From: Aralia elata
Taxonomy: Eukaryota > Streptophyta > Magnoliopsida > Apiales > Araliaceae
Direction: 5' to 3'
Length of the DNA: 64,000 nucleotides
Assembly: GCA_034770075.1 (NCBI GenBank)
Contig: CM068382.1
Span: 88,777,766 to 88,841,765 of the forward strand
Both the position numbers and the translations under genes were made by a program. Of this stretch, positions 1 through 12,444 are shown one piece after another (the stretch's first letter is position 1; the number at the start of each line of letters is the position of its first letter). The notes beneath the pieces were generated by a model, which saw only the letters and a program-made list of their open reading frames with translations, searched no databases and was not told the origin of the DNA.

Positions 1-1690
1 TATGAGGAAAAAGAGGTTTGACTCTGAATCTGTTACTCATAACAATCAAATCGACACAGAAATACAAAATTAAGCTCTTATATTTGACAAATCAGATCAA
101 GATCAGCACATTGATTCGAAAATGCAGCAAAAGTAAACTCAAACTACATCGAAAATGCGATCACAATCCTTTACAGATAGAAAGATATTAGTACATATAC
201 ATATAAATACACATATACACATAAATATACCTTCAAAACATTCCTCAAAGATGACTTTAGCAGAGGCGATTGCGAGGAGACAACATATATCTTTTTTTTG
301 GCATTTCACTAAACATGTAATGTGCACTATTCTAAACAGCCAACTCAAGGTCAATTGAAATCCTCAGTCTTAGCCCAATTAATAACATTGTTAACGAACA
401 TACCCTAATCACATTACCTTAACTAATCTATTAGGCATCCCAAGCAGTTTTATATAATCTGTTTTATCCATAACACTGTAAATTTCCCACAAATTTAAAT
501 TTTGACTTTCTTAATTCTAAACAATAAAGCTAATTACTCATATGCAATGCTCAATTGTGTGAAAACATCAACACCCATTACACCAAGCAGCTTGAATATA
601 AAGATAAAAAACACAATCTTGAAAAAAACTTATGAAGATCCACATTAATAGACCATTTATAGACACATTTAAAACCAAAATGCAACAAATTAAAGCAAAC
701 CCAGATGACAAAATAAAGTAAATTAGCAATAGTACCTCCCTCTAGATCATACCAGCTGATTCATTACTGATCAAGAGACGAAGACCCGTGCCCCAACAAC
801 ATTTTTTTTTCTCGGTCATAGCCTACTAAAATATTGGTCATATCTTACCAATCAACCTTGTTGATTTTAAATTTTGTATCTGCAACATAATATAATCAAA
901 ACAAAGAGCAATAGAAGGGAGAGGTACTATATCCAGTACTATAGAGGTTCTAGAAGGGAGGAAAATTCAAAGAGAAAAAACTTTTTAATCAAAAAATTAC
1001 CTGGAATCGATTGATGCACAAATGACTTGAAGCGAAACGCCTGATCCTTTTGTTGGGTTTCACTAAAGCTGAAATTGGGAGAAGAAGAACAAATTGGCCT
1101 TGTCTTTCAGACGATTTTGATGTAGAACGTTGGTTGAATTACTCAATTTGTGTGAGTTGTTATTGGCCCTAATTGGGAGGAGAGATTATCAACACTTTTT
1201 CTACAATTGAAGCTCTAGATTCGAAAGAGAGAGATGAGGATCATTGGAATAACATTTGGAGTGATTGAAAAGATTTGATGTGAAATCAGGATTGGGCTGC
1301 ATTAGGTTGGATTCAGAGACGGTGGCGATCTGCGATTCAGCGGAGATTGAGACGATTTCATTCTTCTCCAAACTCCCCAACATAAGCCCTAACAGACTTT
1401 CTTCTTCCAATTTCACTACTTTCGTTGCCGCCACTTCTCATCCATCGTCGATTTCTGATCTAGCCGAAACCAAACTCCACCGCCTCACCGTCGAGTTCTA
1501 ATCCCACTTCCAATTAATGAGGTCTTATACCACTCAAGTGTTTGGAAGATAAAGAGAATGGGGTAGGAAGATGAAGAGAATGATTGATGAGGCAAGACAG
1601 AAATGCAGACATCGCAAGGCATGCGGATAACTCGGCCAATTTTCAAATTAACTGAGTTAAAATTAAAACAGATCGACTATCCTGTTTTTA
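1..1690. other. No assignable gene
   Basis: Mostly AT-rich sequence. Around 1201-1500 both strands have reading frames of about 77 codons, but neither starts with a good ATG and neither resembles a family I know. The short GC-richer patch near 1300-1500 followed (on the minus strand) by possible splice donors could be the 5' leader of a gene whose body lies outside the window, but this is a guess. Confidence 0.3.
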
Positions 1691-1692
1691 TA

Positions 1693-1907
1693 TCTATATA
1701 ACAAAATACAAATGATTTTGAATTTCCCGCTCATCTAATAAATCATCTTAGCCGTTCAAAGTTTGGCATAAATCTGACCGTTCATTATTTCTCCTCCTTT
1801 ATTTCCTCTCTTCTTCTACCTTTTTCTTCCTCTCCAAACCTTATCCCCAATACCTTCTTCTTCCTCTCCAAAAAAAAATTTAGTGTCGAAGACACGGGTT
1901 ACCGCTA
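1693..1907 (+). mobile_element. Small non-autonomous Helitron
   Basis: The element starts with TC after an A (1692) and ends with CTAG before a T (1908), which is the Helitron rule of insertion into an AT dinucleotide. Just before the end is a perfect hairpin, GTGTC-GAA-GACAC (1883-1895), as expected of the Helitron 3' terminator. The element is 215 bp and has no coding capacity, so it would depend on a Rep/helicase supplied elsewhere. The 5' boundary is less certain than the 3' one. Confidence 0.55.
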
Positions 1908-1938
1908 GTATAATATATAGTTTTATATATAATAGTTG

Positions 1939-2290
1939 ATAGTTGATGACTTGAAGGTGCACGATATAATGAGCCGCTGGTGCATGCTTATTGATTGATA
2001 GACTCAATATCATTTTTTAACATTGTTTGAGTTTTTTTGTTTTGTTTGTTTGTTTTTTTTGTTTTTTTTTGTGTGCTTTAGTTTAGTTGGACATAGGAAA
2101 ACAAACAGCAAACAAATAAAACTAGTCATGATCAGATATAAATTTGTGAAACATAAATCCAGATACAAATTCTTACGTTGGACAATCTAAGCCTTAAGGC
2201 TCGTTATATAATTTTGGGAGATTACTTTACTCATTGTCGATTAATTTTAAACTGAATGTTTTAACACGATAGTAGAGTAGATAACTTTAT
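1939..2290. repeat. Segment duplicated next to kinase copy C
   Basis: This stretch is closely similar to 62484-62815, which lies immediately 3' of truncated kinase copy C. Shared landmarks include GAAGGTGCACGATATAATGA and a T-rich tract followed by GTTGGACATAGGAAAACAAA. It is probably downstream flank of a kinase gene, kept here without the gene. Confidence 0.75.
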
Positions 2291-2298
2291 TAATTTAC

Positions 2299-3504
2299 GT
2301 GCAATGTTCAACAACTTATATACTCCGTAATACAAGCTTTTCACATATTTGGCTCAAAATTATGTCACAAACAAAGGCTTTTGATATACAAATCTCACAT
2401 CGAAGAACAAAAAACTATTGCACGAACTGCGAATTAGTTTTTAACATAGAATTGGAGGGCCTTTTTCAACCAGATCTTAGCTATATATTCAATTTGTAGA
2501 TCAGTTTCAAGATGTTAGTGGGGGAGGTGGCCCTTACTAATCATTTTTTTTCTTTAGTCAATACACACTTTTGTTTATTGGTCATACTAGATTTATATAT
2601 TTTTCAATACTCATAGGCGTTTACTAACTTGAAATGAGTTTTCCCACTTTATATAAACTTGGTCTTCATTTTATAAGACCTACAGTCTTTATGTAATTTT
2701 GTATCACTGTGTTTAACCTATACTTCTTTCGTCCCAAATTAATTGTTCAGTTTTGACTTTTTTAAGTCAAATTGACTATTTTTAGAATTAATAATTAAGC
2801 ATATATAAATATATTTCTAAAATTATAAAAATTGGGGTTAGTAATAAATTGTATATACTTTCTTTTGGTTATAATCTATTCACCTATATTTTAGCAAAAA
2901 TAGTAAAAAGATTAGTTTTAAAAATGGTCAATTTGACTTTAAAAAGTCAAAACTGAGCAATTAATTTGGGACGAAGGGAGTAATATTTATTTATAAATCC
3001 TGCGTTGGTCCCTAGACAAAGACGAATTTGCACGAAATGAATTCAGAAGCAAGGGCCAGAGAATCAGATTTGTAGGTATGAATCTTCCAAAAAGTTAGCC
3101 AACACAACACTACTATCCAAATTCGGCTTTTACAATCAAACTGGATGGCAATGCTAAGGTGAATGCATTATCCATCTCAAGCCCCTCTTAGCCTTTCTTG
3201 CATTTTTCTTTTTTAAATAGCTCAAGGAAAATAACAATAATCCAATTAAGGAGCCCTCTTGGGAATCATTGATTCTCAATAATTATTTCATTACTATAAA
3301 ATTAGTAATTTAGATCTAGCTAGCTCACTTTCAGTTGCGATCTTAAGCTTGATTTAGATTCTAGGGCCACAACAAACTTGCATTACGTCATAGATAGAGT
3401 ATAATACCTAACATTTTTGCTACATGGAATGATAAGACTCAAAAACATCAATAAATAAAACTAATTTTAACATATGCTAATGATACGCAGTGTGCTGACT
3501 ACCT
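2299..3504. other. Intergenic, no gene apart from one MITE
   Basis: AT-rich sequence with short frames only and no recognisable protein. It contains the inverted-repeat element at 2721-2982. Confidence 0.6.
2721..2982. mobile_element. Stowaway-like MITE with long inverted ends
   Basis: The ends are long imperfect inverted repeats: TACTTCTTTCGTCCCAAATT at the left and the complement AATTTGGGACGAAGGGAGTA at the right, continuing inward through a paired GTCAATTTGAC/GTCAAATTGAC block. Length (262 bp), TA at both edges and the CTCCCTYCGTCC-type terminus fit the Tc1/mariner-derived Stowaway group. No coding capacity. Confidence 0.7.
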
Positions 3505-3639
3505 AGCTAAAGATAGTCACCTTTTCCCAGGCATTTCCAATACGGATTTTATATGGAAATGCCAGACATACTAATTAGTTTGACAAAGTAGAAGTAGTAG
3601 CCATGTAAAAAATTGAAACAGTATATTATAGATAACTAG

Positions 3640-3886
3640 TACCTCTTTCATTCCATAACAAGACTGTTATTTACGAAATTTAATATTTAAGATGTACTTT
3701 TGTTCCATATTTACCTTATAATTAATAAGTTGTTAGATTGATGGTGGTAACGTGATAATAAAATTTTGATATAAAACTTGAAAATATTATGTCATTTTAT
3801 ATATATTGTATGAATAAAAAACAATCTTTTGTGGAATAAAAAATTAATTTAATAATCAGACTCTTTTTTGTGGAACAAATAAAGTA
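3640..3886. mobile_element. Degenerate Stowaway-like MITE
   Basis: Imperfect inverted ends of about 30 bp: TACCTCTTTCATTCCATAAC on the left, and the complement of GTGGAACAAATAAAGTA on the right, followed inward by matching AAGACTGTT/AATCAGACT sequence. About 247 bp, no coding capacity. Confidence 0.5.
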
Positions 3887-4460
3887 CATCCTTTGAGCAT
3901 AATATTGTTTTTGAGTTTTAAAATTGACGAAAAAGAAAAGAAAAAGAGGAAAAACCTAAATATTTTGTCTAATTACCTTGTCATTGAGTTTTTAGCGCCA
4001 AACAGTAAATGATTTTAGTAGAATATTCTCAACATTTCGTAAGAGGATTTGTGTACTCAGTGATCTGTCATGAAGCAATTATGGAACAATCTTGTACATA
4101 TCCAGTATCCAAGCCTAGCTCTAATTAGGTTTTGGTACTGGTATTGTTTTACAAATAAAATTTATTTTGCTTTTGTTAAAACAAGTAAAACTCCTGTAAA
4201 TTCGGAATAAAAGTATTCAACGATGAAAAATTTGTGTTCGGCCTCGTATTTTTCTATAATTAAATTTAGATATTATATAAATAAGCGTTCAATTGAAATC
4301 CACCAAAGTTCGTATTATACTTCAAATCAAATGGAAACATTACAATAAGATGCAAGTAAAATTATGCAAGTCCACAGAGCCATTTAAACTATTCAGTAAC
4401 AAATGTAACATAAAAGGCTCAAGGAAATAACTGTTCACTTAAACAAATAGTGACTGCTTA

Positions 4461-5609
4461 TTACTGCACCTCAGTAATAGAATCATCCGATGGTACTGTC
4501 AACTATGGAGGAAAAGGATTGGAAGGCATTATCAATTTATCAGAACTTCAACATCTCCTTCGAGCATATCAATAACTTTGTTCATTGAGGGACGATCACT
4601 AGGCTTCATTTGTATACACCTTCTTAGGCCACTATTATCATCGCCTAGGGACTATCACTAGGCCACTATTATCATCTTTTTTATCAACTTCTTTTACTGA
4701 AGTTACTTCTTCAGTAGCATCTTCCATTTCAATTTCTTTTCCTTCGCTAAATTGGCCTTACACCCACGAGGGAAATTAAATTTGACTTGCGACATTCACA
4801 AATGGATTCAAGTTTTTCCTTCGGCTTGTCATTTCCATTAATATTCCAAAATTATAAACATCAGCTTTGTATAAAACACCACCAATGTTTTTGTAGAACT
4901 CCTCTGGAGCCATATAGCCTGTTGTTCCTCTGCTTCAGTCAGATTTACAATGTCATCATTCGTGGCATATAATTTTGCAAATTCAAAATTCGAAATCTTA
5001 GGATTGAAATTCTCGTCTAGCAGAATGTTGTGAGAACCAATATCAAAATGCAAGATTCGCATGTCACAACCTTGGTGTAAATAGTCAATTCCGTTGGCTA
5101 CTTTATAGGAAATCTCATACATCTTTTTACAACTCAAGGAAATAGTTTCTTCTTCTTCTTGAGGAAAAATGTATTTTTTGAGAGACCTATTAGGCATGAA
5201 ATCATAGAAAAGCATGTTTTCCACCCTCAAAGCAAAAGCCCATGAGTTGCACGACATTTACATGATGAATTCTTCCAATTGTAGTAACTTCATTCATTAA
5301 TTCATTCTCTGTTACCTTGGATTTGCACATCATCTTTACTACTACAAGAAGACCACTTTGGAGCTTTCCTTTATACACAGTTCCAAAGCCTCCTTCATCC
5401 AATTTTTCCTTGAAACCGTTAGTAATTTTTTTCACCTCAGAGTAAGTGTACCTTATAGGCATGAGATAGTTTTGTCCTAGTAGGAAATCCTCAATGTTAT
5501 CATAAATTGACAAATGTCTTCGCTTCGACTTATATACCAAAAACACCAGCAGACATGGTATTCCACAAAAAAATCTCACAACAACAATTGCAACTACATT
5601 CCAGAATAA
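4461..5609 (-). pseudogene. LRK10-like receptor kinase, copy A (dead)
   Basis: This is the transmembrane-plus-kinase exon of an LRK10-like receptor kinase, paralogous to the exon at 15753-16892. The minus-strand splice acceptor (TTTAG) and the start LFWNVVAI are conserved. The N-terminal lobe is readable to about FCFEGGK, then the frame shifts near 5210. It shifts again after the activation segment near 4915, where the GYMAPE region is lost. Key residues are damaged: the G-loop reads DEGGFG, the catalytic loop HFDIGSHN (B has HFDIKPHN) and the metal-binding DFG is NFE. A short duplicated segment (GGCCACTATTATCATC twice, near 4629-4680) disrupts the C-lobe and the normal stop is mutated. No ectodomain exon is found upstream. 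It cannot encode an active kinase. Confidence 0.85.
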
Positions 5610-5913
5610 CTAAATGAAATAAAAGAAGATGAATAACTAAAAAAGAAGGCGTTTGACGCCGAGAATTAGGAATTTATAAATGTTAAAGAGTAACAGTTGG
5701 GACATTAATTAGGTCCTCCCTGTGGGTGTACAGTCGTGTGTATATTAAACCTAAAACAAATGAAGACTGAAAGAGTTTTGTGAGTGTGTGGTTTCGAATA
5801 TAGTAAATTTATGGATGTTTGGTGCCTATAAACCGTAATATTTATATTATTTTTTTCTATTAGAATCTTTGCGAAATATTATGCCAAAGCTTTCTGCATG
5901 CATGATATGGAAG

Positions 5914-6416
5914 TAGGGTTGTATAAACAAGCCAGGCTTTGACTTGCCGAGCTCAAACTTGTTTAAAAGTTAAACGAGTCGAGCCGGGCCGGGTTTTAAA
6001 CGAGCTTGAAATCTTATATACGAACTCGACTCGTTTATAAACAAGTCGGGTTTGAGTTTGAGCCGACCTTAAGCGAGGCGAGTCGAGCTTGATCTTAATC
6101 TCAACCCAGTTATTTGTTTTTAATGTTTTAAATTTTTTATTTTATTTTTCACCTTTTTTGGAAAAAAAATATATATAAATAAAATAATTTTTTGTATTAT
6201 ATATTTTATATAAATAAAATAAAATTTTAATTAAATAATTATTAAACGAGTCGGGCTCTCGAGTCGAGCTCGAGTCGAACACCTCACTGTTCGAGCTCGG
6301 CTCGTTTAACTAAACGGGCTAAAGGTCCTGTTCGAGCTCGGCTCGTTAACAAACTCGAGTCGGGCTTAGTCAAGCCAATCTGGGCTCACAGGCATCCCGA
6401 TTCGTTTACAGCCCTA
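5914..6416. mobile_element. TAGGG-ended hAT-like MITE (copy A)
   Basis: The element begins TAGGGTTGTA and ends TTCGTTTACAGCCCTA, so the ends are short inverted repeats. The interior is full of short alternating GAGCTCGAGTCG and CGAGCTCGGCTCGTTTA motifs. Such TAGGGCTG-type termini are known in plant hAT-related MITEs. I could not find a convincing 8-bp duplication. The same insertion is present at 17193-17665, so it is older than the A/B duplication. Confidence 0.6.
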
Positions 6417-7200
6417 ATAAAAGTCTTTTACTATGTGATTTCAAAAATCTTTAGTAAAAGTGGGCCTCTTGATTTAACAATGTGTATAATATGTCGTAGA
6501 AAAACTTTTTGCCAAAATTATATATTCTTTCATTTTTTAAGAAGGGTTAATAAAATATATGACTCAAAGCATAAACTCATTTATTTTGTTAGGATCACAA
6601 AATTTTAATCTTCTCGATACCCACCGAAGTACCAAAAAATAACTAATATTGACCATGAGAGATAGTTCGGTAAAAAAAATAATAAATCAAATGGTAACGA
6701 GCTCCGTCCATGTGCATAATAAAATAGTTTGATTATATAAGAACATTTAAATACTACTGAAATACAACTCAAATACTGCTCATTTGTCAACATTTCGATG
6801 ACTTAATTGGCCGGATTACTATTTAGGTTACAACATACTTACTTTAGAGAACAAACTGGGAAAAATTAAACTTTATGGTCCTAATTCTAACTCAAATATA
6901 GTTTGGAGTCAAATATGCTATTAAACCTTCAAAGAAATAAAGATGAACAATAAAAGAAAAAAAAAAGTTATATTAACTAGAAAAGAGTATTGTACTTCCC
7001 ATGAAGGCTTACCAATAAAAAAGGGTACATATAGAAGCGCCGACTGCAAAATATCAAGTACACCTACAAGGTTCGTGCAAAATGCACGAAGCAGTGTTAG
7101 TAATATTGTTTTAGTTATTCTAAATAATATATCAGCATAACGCTTTCTTTCACCCCCTCTCTCTTCCCATCTTTCCCTAAGACTCCATCAAATCAATAAT

Positions 7201-8356
7201 TTTATCATCAGTATGATCATGGGACTCATATAATCACCCAATTTTATCTAAATTTAGGTACTTTACGGCGACAGTTATGATAATACTAGAAATTAACAAA
7301 CGAAAAATTAAAATCAGACCTGTTGTGGAAAGTAAAGAATTAAGACACAGTAAGAAAAAAAAGGAAGTTTAGATAGAATATCAAAAGAATCAATTGCTTA
7401 AAGCACATTGAATGCAATTAATTAACAAACTGATTGCAGAAGACTTATATAAAAGAAAATAAAAATAAAATAGTAATGGAGATTCTATAAAGGAAATGGA
7501 ATTGATTACCTTGGTGTAAAGGAAGGATATTTGATTCCGGGTATTCGGGGAAAGGAAACAAACAATGGAAAAAACTTATAATGGGAGAAAAAAGAAGTAA
7601 TATTCCAATATTAAGTAGTCATCTATTATTTAAAATGAACAAATAACAAGTAGGTAAGAATATAATATGAAATTTTAGAAAACAAAGATGAAACTAATAT
7701 TCCAACCTATAACTAAGAAGGAATCTAAGAACTAAAACTATAAAGGATGCTGCTATAAACAATGATAAACTGGTAATACAATTTTAAAAATTCTAGCTGA
7801 AAGTTCAATTTAAAGAGGATATTGTATACTTGGTTCTTGAAGAGGATCCATTGTTCGATTCATATAGTGGACCTATAGAGCAGGTTTTTCTGTCATGTAT
7901 AACAAATTGCCGCCTCCCTGGTGTGCTTAACTGTTGATTATGTAATATTTATTGGTGTCTAAAACTTAGAACAATTCATCTCACTATTACCCATTATCCC
8001 ATTTGCTGAAAGCCTAATCAACAATTCCCAATCCACTGATATCTTCTGATGCCAATTTTCGCCACTAGCACTCCAAAGGATAGCAAGGATTTTTCCAATA
8101 ATAGACAACAATGATTCTGTTGGTTATATGTTGAATTGTCAAAAATTTCATGGATTATTAACTCATTACAAACTATTGCTACAACTCGTTCACATTTCTA
8201 GGAGTCGATGTTAGTTTTATTTGTCTATATATAGGAAAAAATATCATTACAGGGGATTCTGTTTCCATATTCATGGAAAACAAATTGTATTTCAGTTTCT
8301 GCAGTAGAAAGCATCACTCTGCAGCAAGAAATGATACCCAATTCCCTTCCTCCTAG
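7201..8356. other. Intergenic, no gene; partly duplicated at window end
   Basis: No protein family is recognisable. Bases about 7605-7955 are nearly identical to 63655-64000, where they directly abut truncated kinase copy C. That shows this stretch was part of a larger duplicated block. Confidence 0.65.
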
Positions 8357-8470
8357 ACACTATATCAATTTAACATGCACTACTAATGCAACTACAAGCA
8401 ACATGCATCATTTAATGAAACAAAATCAAACAAGATTTCAAACTATCTAACCATGAACATGAGCCTACGT
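8357..8470. repeat. Displaced fragment of Gypsy internal region
   Basis: These bases repeat part of 10560-10712 (shared AACATGCACTACTAATGCAA and ACTATCTAACCATGAACATG), with a deletion of about 43 bp relative to it. The fragment lies outside the truncated 3' LTR and joins it at a short palindrome (8466-8486), so it marks a rearrangement of the Gypsy element or of a second copy. Confidence 0.75.
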
Positions 8471-8497
8471 GAATGATATTCACGTATACTTGCGCGT

Positions 8498-9660
8498 ATC
8501 CTATTTAAACTATGAATGATATTTGAGAATTAAAATTAAAATTAACTACTAAAATTATGAAATCGCAAGAATAAATGCAGAGATGATAGTTTAAGATTAA
8601 AACTTCCCTTAGTATTTCATTTAAACTAATGCACTTCCTATTTATTTAATTAATTACACTGAGTCACTAACCAAGAATTCTTTATAGTATTCACGCGCTT
8701 CTTCCGAAAGCTACGTAAACAAATCCTCCTAAATCCAATCTCTAAGGAACAGAATTACAAGGAACACCCTAAACAATTAACTCACTATATTCCTATGTGA
8801 ATTATGTTAACTAGGGTTTCTAAGCACAAATTCTTCAAATGGTTACAAAAGACACATAGGTATATTCCTATCCTACATGTTAATTATATTAACCTTATTC
8901 AGATTACATGAACAGATGCTATCATATCCCAGATCTAAATCTATACTCCATCTTTGTATAAATTATTCCGGTAATTGTTGATCAGACAATTAATCAATAA
9001 ACACAAGATATGGTAAGCGATTCAAGAATAATTAACTAAAATTAAATAAGAAGCATCAATCTAAATTACATACTAAGTTACGTTGCAAACTTAATTGAAA
9101 TTTAGTTCATAATGATTAAGGAAAACATCATCTAGATAATAAATAAAAACATCCCAGAGATTACAAAAATTAAAGATAAAAGAAAGGGATAGAAGAAACT
9201 ATAAAGCCGCTCTCAATCTCTGTCTTGATCTACAAGCTCTGCAAATCTCCTTCGTGTTCTCCTCGTTGTTTTCTTTGCAAAATCTCTTGTTATGTTCTAT
9301 TCTGAAGCCTTCTCCTTTGTATATTAATAAAACTCTCATTCAGATTCCTAATTGGCTTCAATTTTTCCTCACAGCCGCACAAAACATTCACATTCTGCAC
9401 TAGAGCGCTCTACGCGCTTACCTAGTACAAATCCAAGTGCTCTAGGCGCTTGACCAGGACCAAGTATTTACAAAAATGCCACTCAGCCCAATTTTTAATC
9501 CTTTTTAATTCTTTTCTTCACCAAATGACTTTTATGCCCCTCCAACTCCGTCCTACAATAAATAAACACAAAAACAAATAAAATGATACTAAAAACACTT
9601 AAGGATAATAATAATTAAGCTCAACAATACCTAATTCATAGGTATAAAACCCACTCATCA
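8498..9660 (-). repeat. Gypsy 3' LTR, truncated
   Basis: It matches 12563-13743 in order (for example CACTTAAGGATAATAATAAT and AAAACCCACTCATCA at the right edge). The last 120 bp or so of the LTR, present at 12445-12562, are missing here. The polypurine tract follows at 9661-9675 (minus strand AAGTTTTGGGGTATT). Confidence 0.8.
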
Positions 9661-10084
9661 AATACCCCAAAACTTAACCAATTGCTTGCCCTCAAGCAAT
9701 GCAATAATGCAAATGCAAACCAACTATCATGCCTACAAATTAAACAATCAACCAACATAGTATTCAACACCAGGCCTCAAAGATATCATACAGTACTTAA
9801 ACAGAACATCTAACCAATGCAAAGTTTCTAACTTTAACCAATTAGTTAAATTACACCTGTCATCACCCATGTTGTGCGTGCAAGTATATCAACCATTATA
9901 ATCAATCACAACTCAAATCAATCACATAATTAACTTCTTAGAGGAAAACTTTCAATTTTAACTCAATTCAACATGTGAACACAACCAATTCAGCTGATTC
10001 AAGCAATCACCAAGCATAGGGGCCCCTAAGCAATCACAAGGTTATTTAAAACATTTAAATCCTTTTTAAACCCTTCCCCAGGAA

Positions 10085-10225
10085 TTTAAACAATTTTTTT
10101 CCCTTTTTAGTGAGTGCATTTATGCTCCATCTCACTTTCTTTTGAACGAGTGCGTTTTACGCTCCCTCTCGTTGCATGTGTTTATGAGTGAGTGCGTTTT
10201 ACGCTCCATCTCAACCCACCACATG
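10085..10225. repeat. Short tandem repeat in the Gypsy interior
   Basis: About three copies of a motif of 45-60 bp with the core GAGTGCGTTTTACGCTCC (first copy GAGTGCATTTATGCTCC) separated by TCTC-rich spacers. Each core contains the small inverted repeat GCGTTTTACGC. A frame that runs across it looks like an artefact of the repeat. Confidence 0.65.
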
Positions 10226-10660
10226 ATCCATTCTTTAATTGGGAAAGGTTCAAAGTTTTTAACCTTTTTTTTAAACATACTTACACCCCAAGATCCCCCC
10301 AAACTTATATCACTGCTTGTTGTTACTTTAATGGGCGTTTCACCGATATTATCAAGTTTTAACCCAAATTTTCTACCAGAAGCAAATTATGTAACAATTT
10401 GAATTAAATTGATCAAAACAATTGATTATGTGCTTTTCTTGATTAACATGAATTCAGACAAGATCAACCTCACTTCATAGTCAAAGTCATCACTAAGCAC
10501 TAGTTTTTAATTCTTCTTAAGTTAAAACCATCAATCTAATCTTATCATTGGCCACATTAGACACTATATCAATTTATGCTTAATTCATGAAACTAAATGC
10601 ATAACACAACCTAAACAATTAACATGCACTACTAATGCAACTACAAGCAACATGCATCAT

Positions 10661-11015
10661 TTAATGAAACAAAATCAAACATGATTTCAAACTATCTAAC
10701 CATGAACATGAGCCTAATCTATATGCACATAATCCACCCCCAAACTTAAATGACACAATGACCTCATTGTGTAAAACATAGAGAATTAAAGAACTGAGGA
10801 CTTCCCTGATAAACGTCTTACTCCACGTCATCATTATCTGCATCAGCCTCGTCGTCGTCATCAGGGTCTAAGTCTGGTGGTGGTAGAAATTGGAAAGGAT
10901 CCCAATTGGTGAAGAACCTCGTTGTGGCAATTTTTTCAAATAGTTGGAATACGAAGTTAAAAACACCATTGTGAAGCCCTTTTGAGAACCTTCCCCAAAC
11001 TTGATTCAACCCCAA
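10661..11015 (-). other. Gypsy internal frames of unknown meaning
   Basis: The minus strand has a 65-codon frame (10818-11015) ending in an acidic run with LPPPDLDPDDDDEADADN. It starts without a supported promoter and matches no family I can name. It lies between the gag remnant and the 3' LTR and may be a relic of the lost coding region of the element. Confidence 0.3.
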
Positions 11016-11460
11016 TCTGATAGTTGAATTTATTCTTGTTGATTGTGGGTGGGAGAATTTGTTTTAGTTTGGATTGGGAGAGGTTAATAAAAGATGTCGT
11101 GGGGTTGTGAAGGAGTGGAAGAGAGGTTTGGTTGAATTAGGAGAGAGACGAGTTGGGTTTGTGTTGCAATTTTTTGAACTAAGGCTTTTTTCTTCTAAGT
11201 TTTGGCTGGAGCGCCTAGGCGCTTGGGATTGATACTTAGCCCAATTCTAGCTTCCTTCATTCTACCAACCTGCAACCCAAAAACCCAATGATTAATTTTA
11301 AAGCACAAGGAGATAATAACTTAATACAAAATCCTAAGCTAAAGAAAAATAAATATTTAATAATTAAATGAACTAAAAATAAAATGAATATAAATAAATT
11401 CTGGGTTGCCTCCCGTCAGCGCTTAGTTTAACGTCCTTAGCCCGACTACTTCCTTTTTTC

Positions 11461-12321
11461 TCAATCTGGTTCAATCGAAAAAATTATCATTGCATGCCTC
11501 CTCTTAGTCTTTTCTTTGAATTCCTTAGCATCATTGTACGTTTGAAAACCCCCAAACTTATCTTCATCCATTGGCAGAAAATAATTCTCATCATTGGATT
11601 CAACTTTTTCTGCATCCTTAACCACATCAATCCAGAAGCACTCCTCACGATCATATGGAAGCTTGATTAACTTAAATGTAACCTCTTCTTCTTGTGGCCC
11701 ATTATTGACCCTTTTCTTTTCAGCTTCATTAACATCTTCCACATCATCGTGTGACCTTTTTAGTTTTCCTCCCCCAGCCTCATGTAGCTCCTCACCATTC
11801 CGACATGGAATTGTATTGTCATGCTCCCCGCTTTCTCTTCTTGGATTTAACTCCGTATTGTTTGGCAAAGTATTGAGAGGACGATTTTTAAGTGCATTGG
11901 CTAACTGTTCTACTTGATTCTCGAGATTTCGTAGCGCCACTTGTTGATTGTTCATCGTCATCTCATACTGCTCTATGAAATTGGTAAGGCGTTCCTCAAA
12001 ATTCATTATCTTTTGTTGTGGTGGAGGTGGATACAAGAATTCTGGTGGGTATGATGGACTTGGAGTATGGAATTGATCCTGATTATCATAGCTCTATGAA
12101 AAGTCTTGGTGATCCTGCCAACCTGGATGATAGAAATTTGGGTTAGTACTGGGCTGCTGCTGGTAGTAGGCATTTTGAGTGGACTGACTCCCAAGAGCAT
12201 CAACTGTACTTGAAAGCGCTGTCTGGGTTGATAATGTTATAAATGCATCAACGTCGCTTATCATTGTCACCCTTGATTGTGTTATTCCCTCATACGACCA
12301 TTGATAATTAAATGCAACCAT
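11461..12321 (-). pseudogene. Gypsy gag remnant
   Basis: One frame of 287 codons, broken by a single in-frame TAG just after HPGWQDHQDFS (near 12094). The motifs NPNFYHPGWQ, PPPPQQK, a coiled-coil-like stretch ending in NNQQVALRNLENQVEQLA, and LPNNTELNPR are typical of the C-terminal half of gag in plant Athila/Tat-type elements. The N-terminal capsid part that normally precedes it is absent: the frame starts only about 100 bp after the primer site. The tail (residues about 90-190) is highly charged. No nucleocapsid zinc knuckle or protease follows. The element therefore cannot make a full gag. Confidence 0.65.
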
Positions 12322-12420
12322 AGTACCTGAAAAGGAAGTAAGATAGAAAGAAAGAAAGGAAAACGTTTAAATTAAGATTAACTTTATCAAAATTAATAAT
12401 GATAAAATATTAAAATAATT

Positions 12421-12438
12421 TTCCCGGCAACGGCGCCA
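12421..12438 (-). promoter_or_regulatory. Gypsy primer-binding site
   Basis: Minus strand TGGCGCCGTTGCCGGGAA, six bases inside the 5' LTR end. This site pairs with a tRNA 3' end to prime minus-strand DNA synthesis and fixes the orientation of the element. Confidence 0.8.
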
Positions 12439-12444
12439 AAAACT

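Larger units (their letters stand above)
3505..7200. repeat. Segmental duplicate A (kinase and its upstream DNA)
   Basis: This block is homologous, in the same order, to 14955-18341 plus 23398-23505 (copy B without its Copia insertion). Homology begins near the shared AAAGATAGT motif, runs through the kinase exon and the TAGGG-type MITE, and stops near CTCCATCAAATC at about 7195. Beyond that point copy A and B diverge, so A never shows the ectodomain exon that B has at 24.3-25.1 kb. Confidence 0.85.

Noticed and set aside
1201..1501. Two opposing frames of 77-78 codons
   Set aside because: Neither has an ATG start supported by context and neither shows a known domain; they mirror each other.
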